A DNA stretch of 64,000 nt from Halobacteriovorax sp. JY17. Its GTDB lineage: Bacteria; Bdellovibrionota; Bacteriovoracia; Bacteriovoracales; Bacteriovoracaceae. Each line of letters begins with the position of its first letter. The stretch's first letter is position 1. The notes under the pieces were generated by a model. That model did not search any database. It saw only the letters and a list, made by a program, of their open reading frames with translations, and was not told the origin of the DNA. The stretch lies in contig NZ_NJER01000001.1 of NCBI RefSeq assembly GCF_002753895.1, positions 1,050,910 through 1,114,909 of the forward strand. The letters are read 5' to 3'. Made by a program: the position numbers and the translations under genes. Positions 26,331 through 34,913 of this stretch are shown here, one piece after another.

Positions 26331-26804
26331 AGAGATATTGCTAATCATCGAATCTACTCTATCATCTTCCGTTAACGTCTGAGTACATTCAATGGTCTTC
26401 CACTTGCTCTTACAGCTGAAGGCCGTTGTTCTAAGTTCTTTCTCGTTTCGAAAAGGAATATCTTCGTATTCAACTTTTTCTAAGTTGCTACTTTCAACAC
26501 TATAATTATTCTTCTTCTTTAATTTATATGGAACTTCACTAACATCGTAACTAACCACACCCGATTTAAATTTAGGTGAAATAAAAACAAGTCGCCCTTT
26601 CTTTCTCATAAATACGTGATCACTCTTAGGACCTGTAGAATGCTTCTTCTTACCTTGAAACCATTCCTGCTTATTGAGTGTATACACACCCCAAATAGTC
26701 TTAGACCTCTTATAAGTCGTTTTAACGTGAATACTTTGCGTCTGCTTAGCATCTAAGCTAATTCCACAGAGAAAAAATAACGTCATAATTGATATATTCT
26801 TCAT
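26322..26804 (-). CDS. Secreted hypothetical protein (160 aa)
   Basis: The ATG at 26804 follows GAGGTGC, and the product then begins with a signal peptide (M-K-N-I-S-I-M-T-L-F-F, ending about residue 19). The in-frame extension to 26960 is rejected because it lacks a ribosome site and would bury the signal peptide. The mature part is basic and Lys/Ser-rich, with two cysteines (in F-S-C-K and I-E-C-T). No family was recognised. Its stop falls in the AGTT repeat shared with the convergent small ORF. Confidence 0.7.
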   Translation of the reverse strand: MKNISIMTLFFLCGISLDAKQTQSIHVKTTYKRSKTIWGVYTLNKQEWFQGKKKHSTGPKSDHVFMRKKGRLVFISPKFKSGVVSYDVSEVPYKLKKKNNYSVESSNLEKVEYEDIPFRNEKELRTTAFSCKSKWKTIECTQTLTEDDRVDSMISNISTN

Positions 26805-27063
26805 TAGCACCTCGCCCAGTCTATATAAAGCAAGACTCGCTCCAGAAAAAGCACAGATTATCAACAACTTAGACCAGCAGTACTGTCTAAATCTTTTGCG
26901 GCCCACTGTATAGCAGACAATTAAAACTAAATATCGTTTACAAAGGGCCAAATCGGGCAAGAAGCTTAGGCCAATCTTAGGTATAATTAAGTGATAAAAT
27001 GAGCGTAGAATGGGTTTACTACTAAATGGTAATAATATTTATATAACAAAGAGATGAGTTACT

Positions 27064-27501
27064 GTGAGAGAAAGAAAGAAAACATGGGATCAGAAAGTAA
27101 TGCTTGCTGAAGAAAGCTTCCTTCGAGCCAGAAACAATATAACCTTCGCAAAAAGGTTCTATCAGAATCTATTTTTATTAAACCCAGAAATTCAAGATTA
27201 CTTTAAAAACACTGACTTTAAGTATCAAGAGAAGGCCCTAATGAATGGGCTAAATATCTTATTTAGCTATCTGCATAAAGATGAGTTCGCAAGAACCCAG
27301 GTATCACGACTCTCAAAAGTCCATAATATTGATGGCCTAAAAATTCATCCTTACCTATATTACTACTGGATTGAAGCTCTGATTATTACAATCCAAGAGT
27401 TTGATACCTCATGGCATGATGATCTCGCTTATTACCTAAGAGAAGTCATAAATTACCCAATTTCCTTCTTCACCTCCCAGTACTTTATTGCTCACGAGTA
27501 A
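27064..27501 (+). CDS. Single-domain bacterial globin
   Basis: The 145-residue protein has a GTG start with GAGATGAG upstream. The pattern matches bacterial haemoglobins of the Vitreoscilla/flavohaemoglobin type. R-F-Y-Q-N-L-F then N-P-E-I-Q-D-Y-F47 gives the CD1 phenylalanine, and Y-Q55-E-K-A-L has the E7 glutamine. K-V-H87 followed by H-P-Y places the proximal histidine where Vitreoscilla has K-H-C and H-Y-P. There is no reductase domain. Likely roles are O2 or NO binding or detoxification with a separate reductase; this is family knowledge, not shown here. It lies just upstream of a secreted-protein gene on the same strand. Confidence 0.8.
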   Translation: MRERKKTWDQKVMLAEESFLRARNNITFAKRFYQNLFLLNPEIQDYFKNTDFKYQEKALMNGLNILFSYLHKDEFARTQVSRLSKVHNIDGLKIHPYLYYYWIEALIITIQEFDTSWHDDLAYYLREVINYPISFFTSQYFIAHE

Positions 27502-27574
27502 ATTGACTCAGATGACAGAAAAGGATTGTTCTATTAGTGTAATTACTTTGGTTAAATTAGCTAAAGAAAAAATT

Positions 27575-28624
27575 ATGACTAAGAACTTTATAAAGATATG
27601 CTTACTACTTTCTCTCGTTGGGCAAACATATGCCAAAAGAGAGATAGTTAAAATTTCTAACCTCAACATAGCAACTAATAAAGATGGTGGAACTACTCTT
27701 GGAAAACTCTCCTGGACAGACTTCAATGTAGACTTTGGCGGAAATATTATTTCTGCTAATAACCAGGGAGAGCCTCTTAATGGCTCATTTAGTATTAACG
27801 ATCAGAAGTTCAATGCAAAACTATCCTTTGCAACTTATAAGACTGAATTATCTGTTGATAACCCACTTATCACTCTAGACCATCTTCACCTAAAAGATGC
27901 TCAAGTCAACTTTGATAAAGATGAAATGTCTTTCGAGACTCCATCACTTAAGATAGGTACTAATAATACAACCGTCTCAGCAAAATCTCTTAAAGGAAGC
28001 TGTGACCCTAAAGGTGACCCATCTACTGATATTGATATAGTCTGCTTAAGTAATGGAGATCTTAAGGCCCAACAAGCACAGTTGATAAACGACACAATTA
28101 ATATTCTCACTAATAGTTTTAAGGCATACATCACACCTGCAACAATAGCGATTGATGCATCTAAGAATGTTTTTTCTTCGAATGGTGCAGACACTCTAGT
28201 GGCCAAGCTTAAAGCAGACTGCTCAAATGGAATCAGAACAAGGTTTAATATTGAAGACTTTATCTCCGGATGTTTAAAGGAGTCACATATTGCCCTGGAC
28301 GGCTTTTCTCAGATAAAAGAAGTTCCAAAACTACAGTTAGAAAATAAAGAACTGGCAAACTTACAAGATATTAAATACGTAAAGGTTGATATTAATGAAA
28401 ATAGATTCTTTCTCTTATCCAGAATAAGAGTACTGTTTCTTGTAAATCTAAAAGTGAGTGGAGAAATAGAGCACTTACCAGAGGATGAGATACTTAAACT
28501 GAAAATTTCAAAAGCTTACATTGCAGGAATACCTGCGAAGACTCTTACGCTTTCAATACTTCAGACATTCTTAGAGGAAGACTCTATACAGATAAAGGGC
28601 GATACAATCTATATCGCCCTATAA
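27575..28624 (+). CDS. Secreted beta-rich hypothetical protein (349 aa)
   Basis: I place the start at the ATG at 27575, which gives an immediate signal peptide (ending T-Y-A-K). The longer in-frame extension to 27488 would overlap the globin gene and lacks a ribosome site. The mature protein alternates short beta strands and polar loops, with four cysteines in the middle part (C-D-P, V-C-L, D-C-S, G-C-L). It ends in a helix plus strand (D-S-I-Q-I-K-G-D-T-I-Y-I-A-L), reminiscent of periplasmic lipid-binding folds such as DUF2993 or AsmA; that resemblance is weak. It is tail-to-tail with the next gene, 6 bases apart. Confidence 0.7.
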   Translation: MTKNFIKICLLLSLVGQTYAKREIVKISNLNIATNKDGGTTLGKLSWTDFNVDFGGNIISANNQGEPLNGSFSINDQKFNAKLSFATYKTELSVDNPLITLDHLHLKDAQVNFDKDEMSFETPSLKIGTNNTTVSAKSLKGSCDPKGDPSTDIDIVCLSNGDLKAQQAQLINDTINILTNSFKAYITPATIAIDASKNVFSSNGADTLVAKLKADCSNGIRTRFNIEDFISGCLKESHIALDGFSQIKEVPKLQLENKELANLQDIKYVKVDINENRFFLLSRIRVLFLVNLKVSGEIEHLPEDEILKLKISKAYIAGIPAKTLTLSILQTFLEEDSIQIKGDTIYIAL

Positions 28625-28630
28625 AACAAA

Positions 28631-29326
28631 CTAGAGAGCTTGTTCGAAATCATCTAAGATATGCTTTGCGACTTCTCTTTCTTTTTCTGAAAAGTGATCA
28701 TTGTCGATAATATCACTTACCGAAAGAAAGACATCTTCAAATCTTGTCGCTCTCAGTGCAACTTTATTATAGAAATTAATTGCAGGGTTTTGATTAAAAG
28801 CCCTCGTAAACGCAAGAACTGAAAGATCTAGGCTATAACCAATATTAGTATTTGAAGTTCTGTATAAGTCTAAATCTCTACTCATTGGAGGATTAAGCTC
28901 ATTCCAAAATCTCTGAGCTGAAAGCATAATCATCTGCTCAACTTCAACAACTCTAACTTTTGGAAACTTCTCTAACTGATAACGCTTTTCCATAATCATT
29001 CTAGTCATCCCCTGAACCATAATCCATGAGAGATACTCATTAGATGCTGAGTGGAGATCTGGATGAATAACGAGAAGGTTTTCAAGTCTCTTATAGGCCT
29101 TCTTGTGAGGACATGGATAGGCATCGATATCTCCAACAGTACAACCATAGATATAATTAAAGAACGGATAACTATCAATCACATCTCTATGAATCGCTTG
29201 TCCTACTCTTTGTTGTAGAATGTAATTTGCCATAGTGATGGTAAGTTTTCTTCTAGGGTTTGAACTCTTTGCAGAAATACTAAAGCTAGAAAGAGCGAGC
29301 ATTGTGACCATGACTAAAATCTTCAT
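28631..29326 (-). CDS. Secreted helical hypothetical protein (231 aa)
   Basis: AAGGGA precedes the ATG. Residues 1-19 form a signal peptide (ending I-S-A-K). The mature protein is mostly helical with an aromatic segment Y-P-F-F-N-Y-I-Y-G-C and a C-P-H-K cysteine that could pair with it. No family was recognised. The upstream region has a possible TTGACT/TATAAA promoter and a copy of the CATCGCGTCAT motif at 29416-29426. Confidence 0.7.
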   Translation of the reverse strand: MKILVMVTMLALSSFSISAKSSNPRRKLTITMANYILQQRVGQAIHRDVIDSYPFFNYIYGCTVGDIDAYPCPHKKAYKRLENLLVIHPDLHSASNEYLSWIMVQGMTRMIMEKRYQLEKFPKVRVVEVEQMIMLSAQRFWNELNPPMSRDLDLYRTSNTNIGYSLDLSVLAFTRAFNQNPAINFYNKVALRATRFEDVFLSVSDIIDNDHFSEKEREVAKHILDDFEQAL

Positions 29327-29415
29327 TTTAAAGTCCCTTTGTATAGTGTGAAATGTGTAAGTGATTTTTATAAAGAATAGACCGTCTAGTCAATAAATTA
29401 AATGATAAGATTAGC

Positions 29416-29426
29416 CATCGCGTCAT
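29416..29426 (-). promoter_or_regulatory. CAYCGCGTCAT motif, copy 2
   Basis: CATCGCGTCAT (ATGACGCGATG on the minus strand) lies about 90 bases upstream of the 28631-29326 start. The same 11-mer pattern occurs at 25829-25839 and 58930-58940, always between genes. Confidence 0.35.
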
Positions 29427-29466
29427 GCCTAAGTGGGTTTAACTGTAGAGAAAGAATAAAGAAGGT

Positions 29467-29493
29467 ACAAAAAAGGGCCAATAAATTGGCCCT
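29467..29493 (-). terminator. Intrinsic terminator of the HU gene
   Basis: An 8-bp stem AGGGCCAA/TTGGCCCT with loop TAAA is followed on the minus strand by a run of six U, just past the HU stop codon. Confidence 0.88.
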
Positions 29494-29522
29494 CATATTC
29501 TAGATTTTTGGTAAAACCAAAA

Positions 29523-29801
29523 TTAGAACATATCTTTCCAAGCTTTACCTGGCTTAAACTTTGGAAGATTTTTTGCTTTAATTTTAATCTTCTCACCAGT
29601 CGCTGGGTTAACACCTGCTCTAGCAGCTCTTCTTACTTTAGAGAAAGAACCAAAACCGATTAGAGAAACGTCTTCACCTTTCTTAACAGTCTTCTTGATA
29701 GTATCAATAGTTGCGTTAAGGAAAAGCTCAGCGTCTTTCTTAGTCATTGTTCCTAATTCTTTGTTCTTAAGGATTGCTTCTAATAATTCTTTTTTGTTCA
29801 T
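29523..29801 (-). CDS. HU-family DNA-binding protein
   Basis: From the ATG at 29801 (GGAGG upstream) the product has 92 residues, normal HU length. It shows the family pattern: N-K-K-E-L-L-E-A-I at the start, I-G-F-G-S-F in the dimer core, and R-x-G-x-N-P-x-T-G-E at the tip of the DNA-intercalating arm with the conserved proline. It is a small dimeric nucleoid protein that bends DNA. It stands alone with its own terminator. An in-frame ATG four codons upstream is disfavoured by the ribosome site. Confidence 0.96.
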   Translation of the reverse strand: MNKKELLEAILKNKELGTMTKKDAELFLNATIDTIKKTVKKGEDVSLIGFGSFSKVRRAARAGVNPATGEKIKIKAKNLPKFKPGKAWKDMF

Positions 29802-29871
29802 GAATGCCTCCATACATTGGGTTGATAAATATAATGGTGACGGATTTATTTTAACTTGGCAATACCTTTAC

Positions 29872-29904
29872 AACCTTTATTTAAAGGTTTTTTTATTTTT
29901 TTTT
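29872..29904 (+). terminator. Strong plus-strand terminator with no visible plus-strand gene
   Basis: Stem AACCTTT/AAAGGTT with loop ATTT is followed by a run of T broken by one A. The nearest plus-strand gene ends at 28624, with minus-strand genes in between. Confidence 0.65.
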
Positions 29905-29979
29905 AGCTAAAGAGCCCTACAGCAAAGGCTTTAAAAAATGTCAATAGTGAAAAAGCAATAATAGAGGCAGTTCTGAGAA

Positions 29980-31146
29980 CTATGAAAATCTTTTTAAAAT
30001 AGAAGTTATCTTCTCACTATACTCAGCAGCTTCTTCTAAAGTTAATGAGTAAGAAAAAGAAAAACGAAGGGCTGATTTAGCATCTTCTTCAGTAATTCCC
30101 ATTGAGAGCAACACTCTACTAGGTAGAATGGCTCCTGACGAGCAGGCCGAGCCAGAACTCACATCCATTTTAGCAAGATCAAATGCTGTAATGAGAACAT
30201 CTGCTTTTCTTCCTGGAAGAATCAAGTAAATAGTATTTCCATTTCTCTTCTTAGCTTTAGTTGAAACGATTCTCGCCTCGCTAGAGAGAACATTGGAGAT
30301 AGAGTCTTCGATACTTTTCTTAGCAGTGAAAAGTCTTTCATAATCTTGATGTGAAATAATTTCTTCAAGAGCAAGTTTTAGAGAATAGATACCATTTGTA
30401 TTTTCTGTACCTGAGCGCATCCCCTCTTGTTGCCCTCCACCTCTCATCATGGAACAAAAAGGAAAATCTTCTCTTATAAAAGAAAAACCTACTCCCTTCA
30501 TAGCGCCAAACTTATGTCCTGAAAATGTATAAGCATCGGCTGCAAAATTTAATTTATTCCACTCTTCAATTTTTCCGATTGATTGAACACTATCCACATG
30601 AATGAAACAATTTGTTTCTTCTTTAATTCTAGTGAGGTCATCTAAATTCCAAACTACACCACTCTCATTATTAACCCAAGTAAAGTTTAGTAAGGTTGGT
30701 TTTTTAGATTTCTTTAAAAGAGTAATTACTTCTTCAATATCGTAATCACCATTTTCATCTACTCCAAAAGTAGAAACTTCATGGCCATAGAGTTCAAGCT
30801 CAGCTCTTAAATTATAAACACAGCTATGATCGACACAGGAGTGAACAAAGTGAATTCTCTCGCCATCAGCAAATGTCTTTTGAGCAAAACCTTTAATGAG
30901 AGAATTTATTCCCTCAGTAGCTCCCGAGTGAAAGAAGACTTTATATCCAGACGGCATTTTAAAAGTTTCATTTAAAAACCTCTTAGTATCGTTAATATAT
31001 CGTTTTGATTTCTTTCCTGATGAATGGATCGAAGAAGGGTTTGCAAAAAGCAAATCCCCGTTAGGGAACCAGTTAATCACTGATTCCGCTAACGGGGATG
31101 TCGCATTATAATCGAAATAATATCTGTTATTGATTAATCTCGCCAA
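29980..31146 (-). CDS. Cysteine desulfurase (NifS/IscS family)
   Basis: The 388-residue PLP enzyme removes sulfur from cysteine for Fe-S cluster or tRNA thiolation pathways. The PLP lysine is K212 in S-G-H-K-F-G-A, with the phosphate-binding H-S-G-A-T-E-G near residue 75, and the sulfur-accepting Cys335 lies in S-G-S-A-C-S-S-G. The N terminus Y-Y-F-D-Y-N-A-T-S-P is typical. The start is a TTG with TAGGA upstream, inside the end of the Rrf2 gene (20-base overlap), so translation is likely coupled. No iscU, iscA or hsc genes follow, so its sulfur acceptor is encoded elsewhere. Confidence 0.95.
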   Translation of the reverse strand: MARLINNRYYFDYNATSPLAESVINWFPNGDLLFANPSSIHSSGKKSKRYINDTKRFLNETFKMPSGYKVFFHSGATEGINSLIKGFAQKTFADGERIHFVHSCVDHSCVYNLRAELELYGHEVSTFGVDENGDYDIEEVITLLKKSKKPTLLNFTWVNNESGVVWNLDDLTRIKEETNCFIHVDSVQSIGKIEEWNKLNFAADAYTFSGHKFGAMKGVGFSFIREDFPFCSMMRGGGQQEGMRSGTENTNGIYSLKLALEEIISHQDYERLFTAKKSIEDSISNVLSSEARIVSTKAKKRNGNTIYLILPGRKADVLITAFDLAKMDVSSGSACSSGAILPSRVLLSMGITEEDAKSALRFSFSYSLTLEEAAEYSEKITSILKRFS

Positions 31147-31666
31147 TTGGATTCCTAATTGCGGAAGTCATTCCAATTGTGTTCTCAAGCGTGTTTGTGT
31201 TAACAACTTCAGTTTGAGAATTAGCTTCTTCCGTCTTTGCTTCTATTTCAATCTCATTAGATTTGCGCATTAAATCACCAAGAGATGTCGTTGACAAGTA
31301 CTCTCTCATGATCACGCCTAGATTTTGAAAATAGTTCTTAGACAGGTGAAATTCTACTGTAGAAGCTGTTTCTGCTTCAGTCCCTAGAATGTCCTTAGCT
31401 GGGTTGATGTTCTCACCCACACACTCAAGAATATCCTTAACAGTGATTTGGTCCATGCTTCTAGCAAGTACATAACCACCACCCGGTCCTCTTACAGACT
31501 TAACAGCTTGCCCATTTCTAAGCTTTCTGAAAAGTTGCTCTAAGTAGTGAAGTGAAATGTTTTGTCTTTGAGAAATTTCTTGAAGTCTAACAGGGTTCCC
31601 GTTTGAGTGGGTAGTTAGGTCAAGCATTGCTCTTACTGCGTAACGTCCTTTAGAAGTGAGTCTCAT
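31127..31666 (-). CDS. Rrf2-family transcriptional regulator (IscR-like, lacking cluster cysteines)
   Basis: The 179-residue protein opens with M-R-L-T-S-K-G-R-Y-A-V-R-A-M, the Rrf2/IscR winged-helix signature, and has the recognition-helix segment S-L-H-Y-L-E-Q-L-F and wing G-P-G-G-G-Y. IscR binds a [2Fe-2S] cluster through three cysteines after the wing; here only Cys82 is present. The C-terminal tail is long and Thr/Glu/Asn-rich. GGAGGA precedes the ATG. It is co-transcribed with and overlaps the cysteine desulfurase gene, which it presumably controls. How it senses its signal is unclear. Confidence 0.92.
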   Translation of the reverse strand: MRLTSKGRYAVRAMLDLTTHSNGNPVRLQEISQRQNISLHYLEQLFRKLRNGQAVKSVRGPGGGYVLARSMDQITVKDILECVGENINPAKDILGTEAETASTVEFHLSKNYFQNLGVIMREYLSTTSLGDLMRKSNEIEIEAKTEEANSQTEVVNTNTLENTIGMTSAIRNPIGEINQ

Positions 31667-32074
31667 TGGTCTTCCTCCATAAATCCAATTAAAAGCTTAA
31701 TAGCTCGGTGTAGTTGCATAATACAAGTTCTGTGTCTTTAACTTGTGTGTGCTCTCTTATTGGGTTCGCTTCCAGTGCTACCCAAAAAATTGATTATTTA
31801 AAACCAACCTTCGATAGATAGTATGACAAGTTCAGGTGTCCAAAGTCAACTTCATTTGTGTCTAAAAACTAGGCTTTTTTTCTTTATTTTATAAATTAAG
31901 AAATACTTGAGTTTTCTTTTTCGAAATGCCTAATAAATCTAGAGAGTTAGACTTTTTTCATCAAGAACTTACTTTAATCTTAAGCTGAAAAGACAGACTT
32001 TATTGGACTAAATCCGAGATTTTTACTCGGAAATAATTTCCACTTTTAGACGTAAGTATTTGATAGTTTTAAAG
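31667..32074. other. Non-coding region: rrf2 promoter and leader
   Basis: This gap of about 400 bases has no credible ORF. It holds the rrf2 promoter at 31820-31849 and a leader of about 150 bases with two possible hairpins: ACAAGTT (31723-31729) with AACTTGT (31740-31746), and TGGGT/ACCCA near 31763-31786. Close to the tsaE stop, a 6-bp stem TCCGAG/CTCGGA (32013-32031) may be a weak minus-strand terminator. The remainder is AT-rich. Confidence 0.6.
31820..31849 (-). promoter_or_regulatory. Sigma-70-type promoter for rrf2-cysteine desulfurase
   Basis: On the minus strand TTGACT (31844-31849) is followed after 18 bases by CATACT (31820-31825). An interrupted GACAC...GTC symmetry covers the spacer and might be an operator. 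Confidence 0.5.
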
Positions 32075-32530
32075 CTAAAAGTGCTTAAAAAGTTGAATTT
32101 TTCTAGGAGAACTTCCCTTTTTCTGAAATTTTTCTGAATTAATTTCAAAAACTAGTTCAAATATTTCCCAATCTTCTTCTAGATTTCTAGAGATCTCTTT
32201 TAAAAAAGGCTTTCCCCACTCTACTAGAAAGTAATCTTTATCATCTAAGTAGAGAGATAACTCCAAGTGAACAACTTCTTCACTACTCTTTAATCTATAG
32301 AAGTCTGCATGAGCACAATTTCCATTTTCATTTATTACTGAGTAGGTTGGTGAACAGACTTCGCTCTCATCATCACTTTCTATAAAAGTTTTTGTAAACG
32401 TCGTCTTTCCGGCTCCAACTGGCCCCGTAAGAATAATAGCACTAGAAGTTGGAATGATTTTCTTTAGCTCATCAGAAAATTCTTCTAAGTCATCTTCAAA
32501 AATATCATTCCACTCTCTAATTAATTCCAC
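32075..32530 (-). CDS. tsaE: tRNA threonylcarbamoyladenosine biosynthesis ATPase TsaE
   Basis: The 151-residue protein has the Walker A motif G-P-V-G-A-G-K-T-T near residue 37, then the TsaE landmarks S-P-T-Y-S-V, H-A-D-F-Y-R-L and F-L-V-E-W-G-K. TsaE works with TsaB and TsaD to make t6A37 in ANN-decoding tRNAs. The start is GTG with TAGGT upstream. It is the last gene of the cdaA operon, 10 bases after nnr; the nnr-tsaE (yjeF-yjeE) pairing is found in many bacteria. Confidence 0.94.
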   Translation of the reverse strand: MELIREWNDIFEDDLEEFSDELKKIIPTSSAIILTGPVGAGKTTFTKTFIESDDESEVCSPTYSVINENGNCAHADFYRLKSSEEVVHLELSLYLDDKDYFLVEWGKPFLKEISRNLEEDWEIFELVFEINSEKFQKKGSSPRKIQLFKHF

Positions 32531-32540
32531 ACAAGACCTA

Positions 32541-34136
32541 TTAGTAAATATCTTCTTCGTTTAATTCTTGAAAGGCATCAGAGAGATGCTCGATAATTGA
32601 CGTTGCCGTCATCGCTCTCACTCCGTACTTGTCCGCCGCAATTTTTCCAGCAATAGTATGGGCACCAATCCCTAAACAAATAGCTTGATAGAGTCTGCTC
32701 TTATCCATGAACATTCCACTCTTGGTTCTATCTAGTGGATTTTGAGCGAGAAGGCCTCCTAGGATTCCAGCGAGAACATCACCCGACCCACCTGTGGCCA
32801 TCCCATCATTTGGATAATAATTGATAAAGACATTTCCATTAGGAAATCCTAAGAATGAACAAGGCCCTTTCATAATGAAGCAAGAATTTGTTCTATCTAC
32901 AACTTCTTTTAAATAATCAATTGGTCTTTGCAAAACTTCATCAACACTTGTTCCAGTGAATTTCGCAAACTCTCCCATGTGAGGAGTGAAAATTGTTGGG
33001 TACTTTCTCGTATGTAAGAGTTCCGCATCTCTTGTTAAATCTAAAACTTTTATAGCGTCCGCGTCCACAACAACAGGGCCAGCAAATTGACTTAAAAGTT
33101 CAATAACAATTCCCCTAGTCACTTCATTTACGCCGAGCCCAGGTCCAATAACAACAGCATCGTAGCGATCAAGCTCACTGATAATACTTTCCTTATCTTT
33201 AGCATTTGATGGAATTAATCCAGTCATTACCTCAGGTAGAGAGCGCCCAGTAAGTTCGTAGTAACTATCTTTCCAAGTTGCAGCAGTCACAAGCCCTGAA
33301 CCAACCTTCAACGCACTAGCAGAGGCCATAATACAAGCACCAGTTAGCCCTGGTGAACCACCGACAACAAGAGTGTGACCGAATGAATTCTTATGCGCGA
33401 ATTTATTTCTCGGACCAAAAGATCCGCCGATAATTTCAGGAGTTAAAAGTGCCTTATCTCCACCAGAGAGAAGGGCCTGAGGGAAGCCAACATCTAGAGT
33501 GAGAACTTGACCAGAATGTCTTGCTCCTTCATCTATATAATGTCCAGTTTTTGGAAGTCCTATTGCTAGAGTGAAGTCCGCTCTAATTGCAACAGAACTC
33601 TTGGCTCCAATATTGGCAGTAATTCCCGAAGGAATATCAATAGCAACAGTAATACTCTTAGAATTATTTACACAATTAAAGAGCTCAAATAAATATTGAG
33701 AAAGAGGTAGTTTGAAACCAGTTCCAAGAACAGCATCAATAACGATATAGCTATCTTGTGTTTCCTCGAAGTAACTTTGAACTTGATTGATATTCTTTAC
33801 TTCGTTTATTCTTACCCCGTAAGATTTTGCGAGATGTACTTGTCTTTGTTGCTCTTCACTTGATTGTTCATCATCAGGGAAGAGAATGAATGCTCTTACT
33901 CTGTATCCTCTATTGACGAGATTTCTAGAGATCGCCAGACCATCAGCTGCATTATTTCCACGTCCAACAAGCAGAACGATCTCACCTACATAATCAAGCT
34001 CATTTAGAATAGACTCTTCGATAAAGTCTGCTCCTCGAGTTCCAACGTTTTCTATAATTAGAGATTCAGTAAAGCCATATTCTTCAATAGCAATTTTTTC
34101 AATCTCTTTCATTTCATTAATATCTACAACTCTCAT
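32541..34136 (-). CDS. nnr: Bifunctional NAD(P)H-hydrate epimerase / ADP-dependent dehydratase
   Basis: The 531-residue protein is a fusion of two repair enzymes. Residues 1-215 are the YjeF_N epimerase (V-G-R-G-N-N-A-A-D-G motif); residues about 225-525 are the ribokinase-like dehydratase, with V-V-G-G-S-P-G-L-T-G-A and the catalytic N-D-G-M-A-T-G-G-S-G-D segment. Together they restore damaged NADHX and NADPHX. AAGGA lies inside the end of pdxJ ahead of the ATG, and the gap to pdxJ is three bases, so translation is coupled. Confidence 0.96.
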   Translation of the reverse strand: MRVVDINEMKEIEKIAIEEYGFTESLIIENVGTRGADFIEESILNELDYVGEIVLLVGRGNNAADGLAISRNLVNRGYRVRAFILFPDDEQSSEEQQRQVHLAKSYGVRINEVKNINQVQSYFEETQDSYIVIDAVLGTGFKLPLSQYLFELFNCVNNSKSITVAIDIPSGITANIGAKSSVAIRADFTLAIGLPKTGHYIDEGARHSGQVLTLDVGFPQALLSGGDKALLTPEIIGGSFGPRNKFAHKNSFGHTLVVGGSPGLTGACIMASASALKVGSGLVTAATWKDSYYELTGRSLPEVMTGLIPSNAKDKESIISELDRYDAVVIGPGLGVNEVTRGIVIELLSQFAGPVVVDADAIKVLDLTRDAELLHTRKYPTIFTPHMGEFAKFTGTSVDEVLQRPIDYLKEVVDRTNSCFIMKGPCSFLGFPNGNVFINYYPNDGMATGGSGDVLAGILGGLLAQNPLDRTKSGMFMDKSRLYQAICLGIGAHTIAGKIAADKYGVRAMTATSIIEHLSDAFQELNEEDIY

Positions 34137-34139
34137 CTT

Positions 34140-34904
34140 CTAATCCTTTAGAGTATATGGGTAATCACTCATGCTAGTTAGCATATCCTTTACAACTTTT
34201 GACAGTCCATCAAATAGCGCCTGACAAATAATCCAGTGACCAATATTATATTCTTCAAATAAATTATTTTCTAATAAAGGCATCAAGCTCTGTGCAGTTA
34301 GTCCATGTCCTGCATGGCAACCTATTTTCTTTGAAGTTAGAAATACTTTTGCGTTCTTATATTGACTAATAAATTCATCATAGTTTTCATCATTTAAAAA
34401 TGCTCTTGCGTAATCCCCTGTATGAACTTCTACAGCATCGATTGGCATCTCTGATGCAAGAGTTAAAGTTTCAATATCTCCCTCTAAGAACAGAGAAATT
34501 TTAATTCCTTCTACTTTTGACTTTAAATATTTACAGGTAGACATCACTTTGTCGTAATTGGCCTTAGTTTTAAGGTCTAGTCCTCCCTCAGTTGTTTTCT
34601 CTTCCCTTTTTTCAGGAACAAGACAAACCCAATTTGGAGCAGTAGCAACTGCAATCTCTACAATCTCATCATTACAACCCATTTCAAGATTTAATGGTTT
34701 TCCAAATTTCTTAGTCACTAGGTGAACAGCTTCCACATCAGTATCTTGAATATGTCTTCTATCTTCTCTTAGATGAATAGTAATCTGATCTGCGCCGTCT
34801 CTAAGAACAGTGCTAGCAGCATCTACAATACTTGGATAATTTTCTCCGCGGGCCTGTCTTAAGGTCGCAACGTGATCAATATTCACGCCTAATCTTGCTT
34901 TCAT
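34140..34904 (-). CDS. pdxJ: Pyridoxine 5'-phosphate synthase
   Basis: The 254-residue TIM-barrel enzyme condenses 1-deoxyxylulose 5-phosphate with aminoacetone phosphate to form pyridoxine phosphate. Diagnostic segments are L-G-V-N-I-D-H-V-A-T-L-R-Q-A-R, I-H-L-R-E-D-R-R-H-I, L-E-M-G and G-C-H-A-G-H-G-L. AGGAA precedes the ATG. It is 9 bases downstream of glmM, a conserved glmM-pdxJ neighbourhood in proteobacteria. Confidence 0.97.
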   Translation of the reverse strand: MKARLGVNIDHVATLRQARGENYPSIVDAASTVLRDGADQITIHLREDRRHIQDTDVEAVHLVTKKFGKPLNLEMGCNDEIVEIAVATAPNWVCLVPEKREEKTTEGGLDLKTKANYDKVMSTCKYLKSKVEGIKISLFLEGDIETLTLASEMPIDAVEVHTGDYARAFLNDENYDEFISQYKNAKVFLTSKKIGCHAGHGLTAQSLMPLLENNLFEEYNIGHWIICQALFDGLSKVVKDMLTSMSDYPYTLKD

Positions 34905-34913
34905 GATAATTTC

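Noticed and set aside
26805..26960. N-terminal extension of the 160-residue secreted protein
   Set aside because: A good ribosome site and signal peptide begin at 26804; the extension contains no start signal.
27488..27574. N-terminal extension of the 349-residue secreted protein into the globin gene
   Set aside because: It overlaps the globin stop, lacks a ribosome site and would hide the signal peptide that begins at 27575.
31723..31786. Rho-independent terminator or attenuator in the rrf2 leader
   Set aside because: The hairpins are short and neither is followed by a U-tract on the minus strand.
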